This document shows, one piece after another, positions 48,541 through 60,734 of a DNA stretch of 64,000 nt. Positions within the stretch are counted from its first letter, which is position 1. The number at the start of each line of letters is the position of its first letter. The notes under the pieces were generated by a model that searched no databases, was not told the DNA's origin, and saw only the letters and a list, made by a program, of their open reading frames with translations. This DNA comes from Pisaster brevispinus (taxonomy: Eukaryota; Echinodermata; Asteroidea; Forcipulatida; Asteriidae): assembly GCA_023634235.1 (NCBI GenBank), contig JAMKCF010000003.1, positions 17,392,742 to 17,456,741 of the forward strand, written 5' to 3'. Position numbers and translations under genes: made by a program.

Positions 48541-51500
48541 GCAAAGTCCTTGATTCACTTTTTCTTTTTTCTGAGTCTAAAGATTTGAATCATGACTTCA
48601 CTTATGAGGTGAAAATTTCGATTGTCTTTGCGTGGAACAGATAGCCCAGTTGTTGGGAGATAGTTTCTGGTGGTTCGGGACCCCGGTTCGAATCCCGGCA
48701 GTGTCATTGATCTTATTTTTCTTTTTTTTCTGAGTCTAAGTATTTGAATCATGATTTCACTTATGACGTATGAATTTCGCTTTTCTTTGCGTGGAACACA
48801 TAGCCCAGTGGTTCGGAGATAGTTTCTGGTGGATCGGGACCACGGTTCGAACCCCGACAAGGTCCTTGATTCACTTTTTCTTTTTTCTGAGTCTAAGGAT
48901 TTGAATCATGATTTCACTTATGATTTATGCATTTCGCTTGTCTTTTCGTGGAACAGATAGCCCAGTGGTTGGGAGATAGTTTCTGGTGGATCGGGACCAC
49001 GGTTCGAATCCCAGCAAAGTCCTTGATTCACTTTTTCTTTTGTCTGAGTCTAAAGATTTGAATCATGATTTCACTTATGACTTAGGAATTTCGCTTGTCT
49101 TTGCTTGGAACAGACAGCCCAGTGGTTGGGAGAGAGTTTCTGGTGGATCGGTCCACGGTTCGAATCTCGGCAAAGTCCTTGATTCACTTTTTCTTTTTTC
49201 TGAGTCTAAAGATTTGAATCATGATTTCACTTATGAGGTGAAAATTTCGATTGTCTTTGCGTGGAACAGATAGCCCAGTGGTTGGGAGATAGTTTCTGGT
49301 GGTTCGGGACCCCGGTTCGAATCCCGGCAGTGTCATTGATCTTATTTTTCTTTTTTTTCTGAGTCTAAGTATTTGAATCATGATTTCACTTATGACGTAT
49401 GAATTTCGCTTTTCTTTGCGTGGAACACATAGCCCAGTGGTTCGGAGATAGTTTCTGGTGGATCGGGACCACGGTTCGAACCCCGACAAGGTACTTGTTT
49501 CACTTTTCTTTTTTCTGAGTCTAAGGATTTGAATCATGATTTCACTTATGACGTATGCATTTCGCTTGTCTTTTCGTGGAACACATAGCCCAATGGTTCG
49601 GAGATAGTTTCTGGTGGATCGGGACCACGGTTCGAACCCCGACAAGGTACTTGTTTCACTTTTCTTTTTTCTGAGTCTAAGGATTTGAATCATGATTTCA
49701 CTTATGATTTATGCATTTCGCTTGTCTTTTCGTGGAACAGATAGCCCAGTGGTTGGGAGATAGTTTCTGGTGGATCGGGACCACGGTTCGAATCCCAGCA
49801 AAGTCCTTGATTCACTTTTTCTTTTGTCTGAGTCTAAAGATTTGAATCATGATTTCACTTATGACTTAGGAATTTCGCTTGTCTTTGCTTGGAACAGACA
49901 GCCCAGTGGTTGGGAGAGAGTTTCTGGTGGATCGGTCCACGGTTCGAATCTCGGCAAAGTCCTTGATTCACTTTTTCTTTTTTCTGAGTCTAAAGATTTG
50001 AATCATGATTTCACTTATGAGGTGAAAATTTCGATTGTCTTTGCGTGGAACAGATAGCCCAGTGGTTGGGAGATAGTTTCTGGTGGATCGGGACCATGGT
50101 TCGAACCCCGACAAGGTACTTGATTCACTTTTTTTTTCTGAGTCTAAGGATTTGAAACATGATTTCACTTATGACGTATAAATTTCGCTTGTCTTTTCGT
50201 GGAACAGATAGCCCAGTGGTTGGGAGATAGTTTCTGGTGGATCGGGACCACGGTTCGAATCCCGACAAGGTCCTTGATTCACTTTTTCTTTTTTCAGAGT
50301 CTAAGGATTTGAATCATGATTTCACTTATGACGTATGAATTTCGCTTGTCTTTGCGTGGAAAACATAGCCCAGTGGTTGGCATATAGTTTCTGGTGGATC
50401 GGGACCACGGTTCGAATCCCAGCAAAGTCCTTGATTCACTTTTTCTTTTGTCTGGGTCTAAACATTTGAATCATGATTTCACTTATGAGGTGAAAATTTC
50501 GATTGTCTTTGCGTGGAACAGATAGCCCAGTGGTTGGGAGATAGTTTCTGGTGGATCGGGACCACGGTTCAAACCCCGACAAGGTACTTGATTCACTTTT
50601 TCTTTTTTCTGAGTCTAAGAATTTGAATCATGATTTCACTTATGACGTATGAATTTCGCTTGTCTTTTCGTGGAATAGATAGCCCAGTGGTTGGGAGATA
50701 GTTTCTGGTGGTTCGGGACCACGGTTCGAATCCCAGCAAAGTCCTTGATTCACTTTTGCTTTTGTCTGAGTCTAAAGATTTGAATCATGATTTCACTTAT
50801 GAGGTGAACATTTCGATTGTCTTTGCGTGGAACAGACAGCCCAGTGGTTGGGAGATAGTTTCTGGTGGATCTGGACCACGGTTCGAACCCCGACAAGGTA
50901 CTTGATTCACTTTTTCTTTTTTTCTGAGTCTAAGGATTTGAATCATGATTTCACTTATGACGTATGCATTTCGCTTGTCTTTCCGTGGAAAACATAGCCC
51001 AGTGGTTGGGATAAAGTTTCTGGTGGATCGGGACCACGGTTCGAATCCCAGCAAAGTCCTTGATTCACTTTTTCTTTTTTCTGAGTCTAAAGATTTGAAT
51101 CATGACTTCACTTATGAGGTAGGAATTTCGCTTGTCTTTGCGTGGAACAGATAGCCCAGTTGTTGGGAGATAGTTTCTGGTGGTTCGGGACCCCGGTTCG
51201 AATCCCGGCAGTGTCATTGATCTTATTTTTCTTTTTTTTCTGAGTCTAAGTATTTGAATCATGATTTCACTTATGACGTATGAATTTCGCTTTTCTTTGC
51301 GTGGAACACATAGCCCAGTGGTTCGGAGATAGTTTCTGGTGGATCGGGACCACGGTTCGAACCCCGACAAGGTCCTTGATTCACTTTTTCTTTTTTCTGA
51401 GTCTAAGGATTTGAATCATGATTTCACTTATGATTTATGCATTTCGCTTGTCTTTTCGTGGAACAGATAGCCCAGTGGTTGGGAGATAGTTTCTGGTGGA

Positions 51501-53880
51501 TCGGGACCACGGTTCGAATCCCAGCAAAGTCCTTGATTCACTTTTTCTTTTGTCTGAGTCTAAAGATTTGAATCATGATTTCACTTATGACTTAGGAATT
51601 TCGCTTGTCTTTGCTTGGAACAGACAGCCCAGTGGTTGGGAGAGAGTTTCTGGTGGATCGGTCCACGGTTCGAATCTCGGCAAAGTCCTTGATTCACTTT
51701 TTCTTTTTTCTGAGTCTAAAGATTTGAATCATGATTTCACTTATGAGGTGAAAATTTCGATTGTCTTTGCGTGGAACAGATAGCCCAGTGGTTGGGAGAT
51801 AGTTTCTGGTGGTTCGGGACCCCGGTTCGAATCCCGGCAGTGTCATTGATCTTATTTTTCTTTTTTTTCTGAGTCTAAGTATTTGAATCATGATTTCACT
51901 TATGACGTATGAATTTCGCTTTTCTTTGCGTGGAACACATAGCCCAGTGGTTCGGAGATAGTTTCTGGTGGATCGGGACCACGGTTCGAACCCCGACAAG
52001 GTACTTGTTTCACTTTTCTTTTTTCTGAGTCTAAGGATTTGAATCATGATTTCACTTATGACGTATGCATTTCGCTTGTCTTTTCGTGGAACACATAGCC
52101 CAATGGTTCGGAGATAGTTTCTGGTGGATCGGGACCACGGTTCGAACCCCGACAAGGTACTTGTTTCACTTTTCTTTTTTCTGAGTCTAAGGATTTGAAT
52201 CATGATTTCACTTATGATTTATGCATTTCGCTTGTCTTTTCGTGGAACAGATAGCCCAGTGGTTGGGAGATAGTTTCTGGTGGATCGGGACCACGGTTCG
52301 AATCCCAGAAAAGTCCTTGATTCACTTTTTCTTTTGTCTGAGTCTAAAGATTTGAATCATGATTTCACTTATGACTTAGGAATTTCGCTTGTCTTTGCTT
52401 GGAACAGACAGCCCAGTGGTTGGGAGAGAGTTTCTGGTGGATCGGTCCACGGTTCGAATCTCGGCAAAGTCCTTGATTCACTTTTTCTTTTTTCTGAGTC
52501 TAAAGATTTGAATCATGATTTCACTTATGAGGTGAAAATTTCGATTGTCTTTGCGTGGAACAGATAGCCCAGTGGTTGGGAGATAGTTTCTGGTGGATCG
52601 GGACCATGGTTCGAACCCCGACAAGGTACTTGATTCACTTTTTTTTTCTGAGTCTAAGGATTTGAAACATGATTTCACTTATGACGTATAAATTTCGCTT
52701 GTCTTTTCGTGGAACAGATAGCCCAGTGGTTGGGAGATAGTTTCTGGTGGATCGGGACCACGGTTCGAATCCCGACAAGGTCCTTGATTCACTTTTTCTT
52801 TTTTCAGAGTCTAAAGATTTGAATCATGATTTCACTTATGACGTATGAATTTCGCTTGTCTTTGCGTGGAAAACATAGCCCAGTGGTTGGCATATAGTTT
52901 CTGGTGGATCGGGACCACGGTTCGAATCCCAGCAAAGTCCTTGATTCACTTTTTCTTTTGTCTGGGTCTAAACATTTGAATCATGATTTCACTTATGAGG
53001 TGAAAATTTCGATTGTCTTTGCGTGGAACAGATAGCCCAGTGGTTGGGAGATAGTTTCTGGTGGATCGGGACCACGGTTCAAACCCCGACAAGGTACTTG
53101 ATTCACTTTTTCTTTTTTCTGAGTCTAAGAATTTGAATCATGATTTCACTTATGACGTATGAATTTCGCTTGTCTTTTCGTGGAATAGATAGCCCAGTGG
53201 TTGGGAGATAGTTTCTGGTGGTTCGGGACCACGGTTCGAATCCCAGCAAAGTCCTTGATTCACTTTTGCTTTTGTCTGAGTCTAAAGATTTGAATCATGA
53301 TTTCACTTATGAGGTGAACATTTCGATTGTCTTTGCGTGGAACAGATAGCCCAGTGGTTGGGAGATAGTTTCTGGTGGATCTGGACCACGGTTCGAACCC
53401 CGACAAGGTACTTGATTCACTTTTTCTTTTTTTCTGAGTCTAAGGATTTGAATCATGATTTCACTTATGACGTATGCATTTCGCTTGTCTTTCCGTGGAA
53501 AACATAGCCCAGTGGTTGGGATAAAGTTTCTGGTGGATCGGGACCACGGTTCGAATCCCAGCAAAGTCCTTGATTCACTTTTTCTTTTTTCTGAGTCTAA
53601 AGATTTGAATCATGACTTCACTTATGAGGTAGGAATTTCGCTTGTCTTTGCGTGGAACAGATAGCCCAGTTGTTGGGAGATAGTTTCTGGTGGTTCGGGA
53701 CCCCGGTTCGAATCCCGGCAGTGTCATTGATCTTATTTTTCTTTTTTTTCTGAGTCTAAGTATTTGAATCATGATTTCACTTATGACGTATGAATTTCGC
53801 TTTTCTTTGCGTGGAACACATAGCCCAGTGGTTCGGAGATAGTTTCTGGTGGATCGGGACCACGGTTCGAACCCCGACAA
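48540..53880 (+). repeat. 16-mer higher-order repeat, period 2,510 bp
   Basis: Features at 48,555, 48,986, 49,184, 49,770, 49,968 and 50,797 recur at 51,065, 51,496, 51,694, 52,280, 52,478 and 53,307, all exactly 2,510 bp away. About one third of a third copy follows, to about 53,880. Very few differences are visible (for example CCAGAAAAGTCC at 52,306 against CCAGCAAAGTCC at 49,796). Inside the unit an 784-bp 5-mer is itself duplicated, so this is a nested repeat. Confidence 0.88.
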
Positions 53881-54129
53881 GGTACTTGTTTCACTTTTCT
53901 TTTTTCTGAGTCTAAGGATTTGAATCATGATTTCACTTATGACGTATGCATTTCGCTTGTCTTTTCGTGGAACACATAGCCCAATGGTTCGGAGATAGTT
54001 TCTTTTGGATCGGGACCACGGTTCGAACCCCGACAAGGTCCTTGATTCACTTTTTCTTTTTTCTGAGTCTAAGGATTTGAATCATGATTTCACTTATGAT
54101 TTATGCATTTCGCTTGTCTTTTCGTGGAA

Positions 54130-57100
54130 CAGATAGCCCAGTGGTTGGGAGATAGTTTCTGGTGGATCGGGACCACGGTTCGAATCCCAGCAAAGTCCTT
54201 GATTCACTTTTTCTTTTGTCTGAGTCTAAAGATTTGAATCATGATTTCACTTATGACTTAGGAATTTCGCTTGTCTTTGCTTGGAACAGACAGCCCAGTG
54301 GTTGGGAGAGAGTTTCTGGTGGATCGGTCCACGGTTCGAATATCGGCAAAGTCCTTGATTCACTTTTTCTTTTTTCTGAGTCTAAGGATTTGAATCATGA
54401 TTTCACTTATGACGTATGAATTTCGCTTGTCTTTGCGTGGAACAGATAGCCCAGTGGTTTGGTAGATAGTTTCTGGTGGATCGGGACCACGGTTCGAACC
54501 CCGACAAGGTACTTGATTCACTTTTTCTTTTTTCTGAGTCTAAGGATTTGAATCATGATTTCACTTATGACGTATGAATTTCGCTTGTCTTTTCGTGGAA
54601 CAGATAGCCCAGTGGTTGGGAGATAGTTTCTGGTGGATTGGACCCTGGTTCGAATCCCGGCAGTGTCCTTGATCTTATTTTTCTTTTTTCTGAGTCTAAG
54701 GATTTGAATCATGATTTCACTTATAACGTATGAATTTCGCTTGTCTTTGCGTGGAAAACATAGCCCAGTGGTTGGGATATAGTTTCTGGTGGACCGGGAC
54801 CACGGTTCGAACCCCGACAAGGTACTTGATTCACTTTTTCTTTTTTCTGAGTTTAAAGATTTGAATCATGATTTCACTTATGACTTAGGAATTTCGCTTG
54901 TCTTTGCGTGGAACAGACAGCCCAGTGGCTGGGAGTGAGTTTCTGGTGGATCGGGACCACGGTTCGAATCTCGGCAAAGTCCTTGATTCACTTTTTTTTT
55001 CTGAGTCTAAAGATTTGAATCATGACTTCACTTATGAGGTAGGAATTTCGCTTGTCTTTGCGTGGAACAGATAGCCCAGTGGTTGGGAGATAGTTTCTGG
55101 TGGATCGGGACCACGGTTCGAATCCCGACAAGGTCCTTGATTCACTTTTTTTTTCAGAGTCTAAAGATTTGAATCATGATTTCACTTATGAGGTCGGAAT
55201 TTCGCTTGTCTTTGCGTGGAACAGTTTGCCCAGTGGTTGGGAGATAGTTTCTGGTGGATCGGGACCACGGTTCGAATCCCGACAAAGTCCTTGATTCACT
55301 TTTTCTTTTTTTCTGAGTCTTTAGATTTGAATCATGATGTCACTTATGACGTAGGAATTTCGCTTGTCTTTTCGTGGAACAGATAGCCCAGTGGTTGGGA
55401 GATAGTTTCTGGTGGATCGGACCCTGGTTCGAATCCCGGCAGTGTCCTTGATCTTATTTTTCTTTTTTCTGAGTCTAAGGATTTGAATCATGATTTCACT
55501 CATGACGTATGAATTTCGCTTGTCTTTGCGTGGAAAACATAGCCCAGTGGTTGGGATATAGTTTCTGGTGGATCGGGACCACGGTTCGAATCCCAGCAAA
55601 GTCCTTGATTCACTTTTTCTTTTTTCTGAGTCTAAAGATTTGAATCATGATTTCACTTATGACGTTAGAATTTCGGTTGTCTTTGCGTGAAACAGATAGC
55701 CCAGTGGTTGGGAGATAGTTTCTGGTGGATCGGGACCACGGTTCGAATCCCAGCAAAGTCCTTGATTCACTTTTTCTTTTGTCTGAGTCTAAAGATTTGA
55801 ATCATGATTTCACTTATGACTTAGGAATTTCGCTTGTCTTTGCTTGGAACAGACAGCCCAGTGGTTGGGAGAGAGTTTCTGGTGGATCGGTCCACGGTTC
55901 GAATATCGGCAAAGTCCTTGATTCACTTTTTCTTTTTTCTGAGTCTAAGGATTTGAATCATGATTTCACTTATGACGTATGAATTTCGCTTGTCTTTGCG
56001 TGGAACAGATAGCCCAGTGGTTTGGTAGATAGTTTCTGGTGGATCGGGACCACGGTTCGAACCCCGACAAGGTACTTGATTCACTTTTTCTTTTTTCTGA
56101 GTCTAAGGATTTGAATCATGATTTCACTTATGACGTATGAATTTCGCTTGTCTTTTCGTGGAACAGATAGCCCAGTGGTTGGGAGATAGTTTCTGGTGGA
56201 TTGGACCCTGGTTCGAATCCCGGCAGTGTCCTTGATCTTATTTTTCTTTTTTCTGAGTCTAAGGATTTGAATCATGATTTCACTTATAACGTATGAATTT
56301 CGCTTGTCTTTGCGTGGAAAACATAGCCCAGTGGTTGGGATATAGTTTCTGGTGGACCGGGACCACGGTTCGAACCCCGACAAGGTACTTGATTCACTTT
56401 TTCTTTTTTCTGAGTTTAAAGATTTGAATCATGATTTCACTTATGACTTAGGAATTTCGCTTGTCTTTGCGTGGAACAGACAGCCCAGTGGCTGGGAGTG
56501 AGTTTCTGGTGGATCGGGACCACGGTTCGAATCTCGGCAAAGTCCTTGATTCACTTTTTTTTTCTGAGTCTAAAGATTTGAATCATGACTTCACTTATGA
56601 GGTAGGAATTTCGCTTGTCTTTGCGTGGAACAGATAGCCCAGTGGTTGGGAGATAGTTTCTGGTGGATCGGGACCACGGTTCGAATCCCGACAAGGTCCT
56701 TGATTCACTTTTTTTTTCAGAGTCTAAAGATTTGAATCATGATTTCACTTATGAGGTCGGAATTTCGCTTGTCTTTGCGTGGAACAGTTTGCCCAGTGGT
56801 TGGGAGATAGTTTCTGGTGGATCGGGACCACGGTTCGAATCCCGACAAAGTCCTTGATTCACTTTTTCTTTTTTTCTGAGTCTTTAGATTTGAATCATGA
56901 TGTCACTTATGACGTAGGAATTTCGCTTGTCTTTTCGTGGAACAGATAGCCCAGTGGTTGGGAGATAGTTTCTGGTGGATCGGACCCTGGTTCGAATCCC
57001 GGCAGTGTCCTTGATCTTATTTTTCTTTTTTCTGAGTCTAAGGATTTGAATCATGATTTCACTCATGACGTATGAATTTCGCTTGTCTTTGCGTGGAAAA

Positions 57101-58818
57101 CATAGCCCAGTGGTTGGGATATAGTTTCTGGTGGATCGGGACCACGGTTCGAATCCCAGCAAAGTCCTTGATTCACTTTTTCTTTTTTCTGAGTCTAAAG
57201 ATTTGAATCATGATTTCACTTATGACGTTAGAATTTCGGTTGTCTTTGCGTGAAACAGATAGCCCAGTGGTTGGGAGATAGTTTCTGGTGGATCGGGACC
57301 ACGGTTCGAATCCCAGCAAAGTCCTTGATTCACTTTTTCTTTTGTCTGAGTCTAAAGATTTGAATCATGATTTCACTTATGACTTAGGAATTTCGCTTGT
57401 CTTTGCTTGGAACAGACAGCCCAGTGGTTGGGAGAGAGTTTCTGGTGGATCGGTCCACGGTTCGAATATCGGCAAAGTCCTTGATTCACTTTTTCTTTTT
57501 TCTGAGTCTAAGGATTTGAATCATGATTTCACTTATGACGTATGAATTTCGCTTGTCTTTGCGTGGAACAGATAGCCCAGTGGTTTGGTAGATAGTTTCT
57601 GGTGGATCGGGACCACGGTTCGAACCCCGACAAGGTACTTGATTCACTTTTTCTTTTTTCTGAGTCTAAGGATTTGAATCATGATTTCACTTATGACGTA
57701 TGAATTTCGCTTGTCTTTTCGTGGAACAGATAGCCCAGTGGTTGGGAGATAGTTTCTGGTGGATTGGACCCTGGTTCGAATCCCGGCAGTGTCCTTGATC
57801 TTATTTTTCTTTTTTCTGAGTCTAAGGATTTGAATCATGATTTCACTTATAACGTATGAATTTCGCTTGTCTTTGCGTGGAAAACATAGCCCAGTGGTTG
57901 GGATATAGTTTCTGGTGGACCGGGACCACGGTTCGAACCCCGACAAGGTACTTGATTCACTTTTTCTTTTTTCTGAGTTTAAAGATTTGAATCATGATTT
58001 CACTTATGACTTAGGAATTTCGCTTGTCTTTGCGTGGAACAGACAGCCCAGTGGCTGGGAGTGAGTTTCTGGTGGATCGGGACCACGGTTCGAATCTCGG
58101 CAAAGTCCTTGATTCACTTTTTTTTTCTGAGTCTAAAGATTTGAATCATGACTTCACTTATGAGGTAGGAATTTCGCTTGTCTTTGCGTGGAACAGATAG
58201 CCCAGTGGTTGGGAGATAGTTTCTGGTGGATCGGGACCACGGTTCGAATCCCGACAAGGTCCTTGATTCACTTTTTTTTTCAGAGTCTAAAGATTTGAAT
58301 CATGATTTCACTTATGAGGTCGGAATTTCGCTTGTCTTTGCGTGGAACAGTTTGCCCAGTGGTTGGGAGATAGTTTCTGGTGGATCGGGACCACGGTTCG
58401 AATCCCGACAAAGTCCTTGATTCACTTTTTCTTTTTTTCTGAGTCTTTAGATTTGAATCATGATGTCACTTATGACGTAGGAATTTCGCTTGTCTTTTCG
58501 TGGAACAGATAGCCCAGTGGTTGGGAGATAGTTTCTGGTGGATCGGACCCTGGTTCGAATCCCGGCAGTGTCCTTGATCTTATTTTTCTTTTTTCTGAGT
58601 CTAAGGATTTGAATCATGATTTCACTCATGACGTATGAATTTCGCTTGTCTTTGCGTGGAAAACATAGCCCAGTGGTTGGGATATAGTTTCTGGTGGATC
58701 GGGACCACGGTTCGAATCCCAGCAAAGTCCTTGATTCACTTTTTCTTTTTTCTGAGTCTAAAGATTTGAATCATGATTTCACTTATGACGTTAGAATTTC
58801 GGTTGTCTTTGCGTGAAA
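54130..58818 (+). repeat. 10-mer higher-order repeat, three copies of 1,563 bp
   Basis: Copies begin at about 54,130, 55,693 and 57,256. Markers at 54,162, 54,518, 55,100 and 55,321 recur at +1,563 and +3,126 bp. In the stretches I compared the three copies appear identical, including the unusual GGAACAGTTTGCCCAG A-box variant (55,218, 56,781, 58,344), GGTTTGGTAGATAG, and GAATATCGGC. This is the most homogeneous block of the window. Unlike most of the array it contains a monomer with CACTTATAACGTATG. Confidence 0.9.
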
Positions 58819-60734
58819 CAGATAGCCCAGTGGTTGGGAGATAGTTTCTGGTGGATCGGGACCACGGTTCGAATCCCGACAAGGTCCTTGATTCACTTTT
58901 TCTTTTTCAGAGTCTAAAGATTTGAATCATGATTTCACTTATGACGTATGAATTTCACTTTTCTTTGCGTGGAACACATAGCCCAGTGGTTGGGACATAG
59001 TTTCTGGTGGATCGGGACCACGGTTCGAACCCCGACAAGGTACTTGATTCATTTTTTCTGTTTTCAAAGTCTAAGGATTTGAATCATGATTTCACTTATG
59101 ACGTATGAATTTCGCTTGTCTTTTCGTGGAACAGATAGCCCAGTGGTTGGGAGATAGTTTCTGGTGGATTGGACCCTGGTTCGAATCCCGGCAGTGTCCT
59201 TCATGTTCTTTTTCCTTTTTTTCTGAATCTAAGGATTATTTTTCTTTTTTTCTGAGTCTAAGGATTTGAATCATGATTTCACTTATGACGTATGAATTTC
59301 GCTTGTCTTTGCGTGGAACAGATAGCCCAGTGGTTTGGTAGATAGTTTCTGGTGGATCGGGACCACGGTTCGAACCCCGACAAGGTACTTGATTCACTTT
59401 TTCTTTTTTCTGAGTCTAAGGATTTGAATCATGATTTCACTTATGACGTATGAATTTCGCTTGTCTTTTCGTGGAACAGATAGCCCAGTGGTTGGGAGAT
59501 AGTTTCTGGTGGATTGGACCCTGGTTCGAATCCCGGCAGTGTCCTTGATCTTATTTTTCTTTTTTCTGAGTCTAAGGATTTGAATCATGATTTCACTTAT
59601 GACGTATGAATTTCGCTTGTCTTTGCGTGGAAAACATAGCCCAGTGGTTGGGATATAGTTTCTGGTGGACCGGGACCACGGTTCGAATCCCAGCAAAGTC
59701 CTTGATTCACTTTTTCTTTTTTCTGAGTCTAAAGATTTGAATCATGACTTCACTTATGAGGTAGGAATTTCGCTTGTCTTTGCGTGGAACAGATAGCCCA
59801 GTGGTTGGGAGATAGTTTCTGGTGGATCGGGACCACGGTTCGAACCCCGACAAGGTACTTGATTCACTTTTTCTTTTTTCTGAGTTTAAAGATTTGAATC
59901 ATGATTTCACTTATGACTTAGGAATTTCGCTTGTCTTTGCGTGGAACAGACAGCCCAGTGGCTGGGAGTGAGTTTCTGGTGGATCGGGACCACGGTTCGA
60001 ATCTCGGCAAAGTCCTTGATTCAATTTTTTTTTTCTGAGTCTAAAGATTTGAATCATGACTTCACTTATGAGGTAGGAATTTCGCTTGTCTTTGCGTGGA
60101 ACAGATAGCCCAGTGGTTGGGAGATAGTTTCTGGTGGATCGGGACCACGGTTCGAATCCCGACAAAGTCCTTGATTCACTTTTTCTTTTTTTCTGAGTCT
60201 TTAGATTTGAATCATGATGTCACTTATGACGTAGGAATTTCGCTTGTCTTTTCGTGGAACAGATAGCCCAGTGGTTGGGAGATAGTTTCTGGTGGATCGG
60301 ACCCTGGTTCGAATCCCGGCAGTGTCCTTGATCTTATTTTTCTTTTTTCTGAGTCTAAGGATTTGAATCATGATTTCACTCATGACGTATGAATTTCGCT
60401 TGTCTTTGCGTGGAAAACATAGCCCAGCAGTTGGGATATAGTTTCTGGTGGATCGGGACCACGGTTCGAATCCCAGCAAAGTCCTTGATTCACTTTTTCT
60501 TTTTTCTGAGTCTAAAGATTTGAATCATGATTTCACTTATGACGTTAGAATTTCGGTTGTCTTTGCGTGAAACAGATAGCCCAGTGGTTGGGAGATAGTT
60601 TCTGGTGGATCGGGACCACGGTTCGAATCCCGACAAGGTCCTTGATTCACTTTTTTCTGAGTCTAAAGATTTGAATCGTGATTTCACTTATGAGGTAGGA
60701 ATTTCGCTTGTCTTTTGAGTGGAACAGATAGCCC
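58819..60734 (+). repeat. Mixed satellite block with partial copies of the 1,563-bp unit
   Basis: Segments of the preceding 10-mer reappear out of register: the 54,518-type segment at 59,394 and the 55,321-type segment at 60,201, about 1.75 kb from their last copies instead of 1.56 kb. A rearranged T-rich linker lies at 59,204-59,262. No gene was seen. Confidence 0.7.
59204..59262 (+). repeat. Rearranged monomer with doubled T-rich linker
   Basis: The T-rich tract and the start of the linker occur twice in a row: CTGAATCTAAGGATTA is followed directly by a second T tract and CTGAGTCTAAGGATTTG. The extra ~35 bp interrupts the usual spacing between one B box and the next A box. Slippage or exchange within the T tract explains it. 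Confidence 0.7.
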
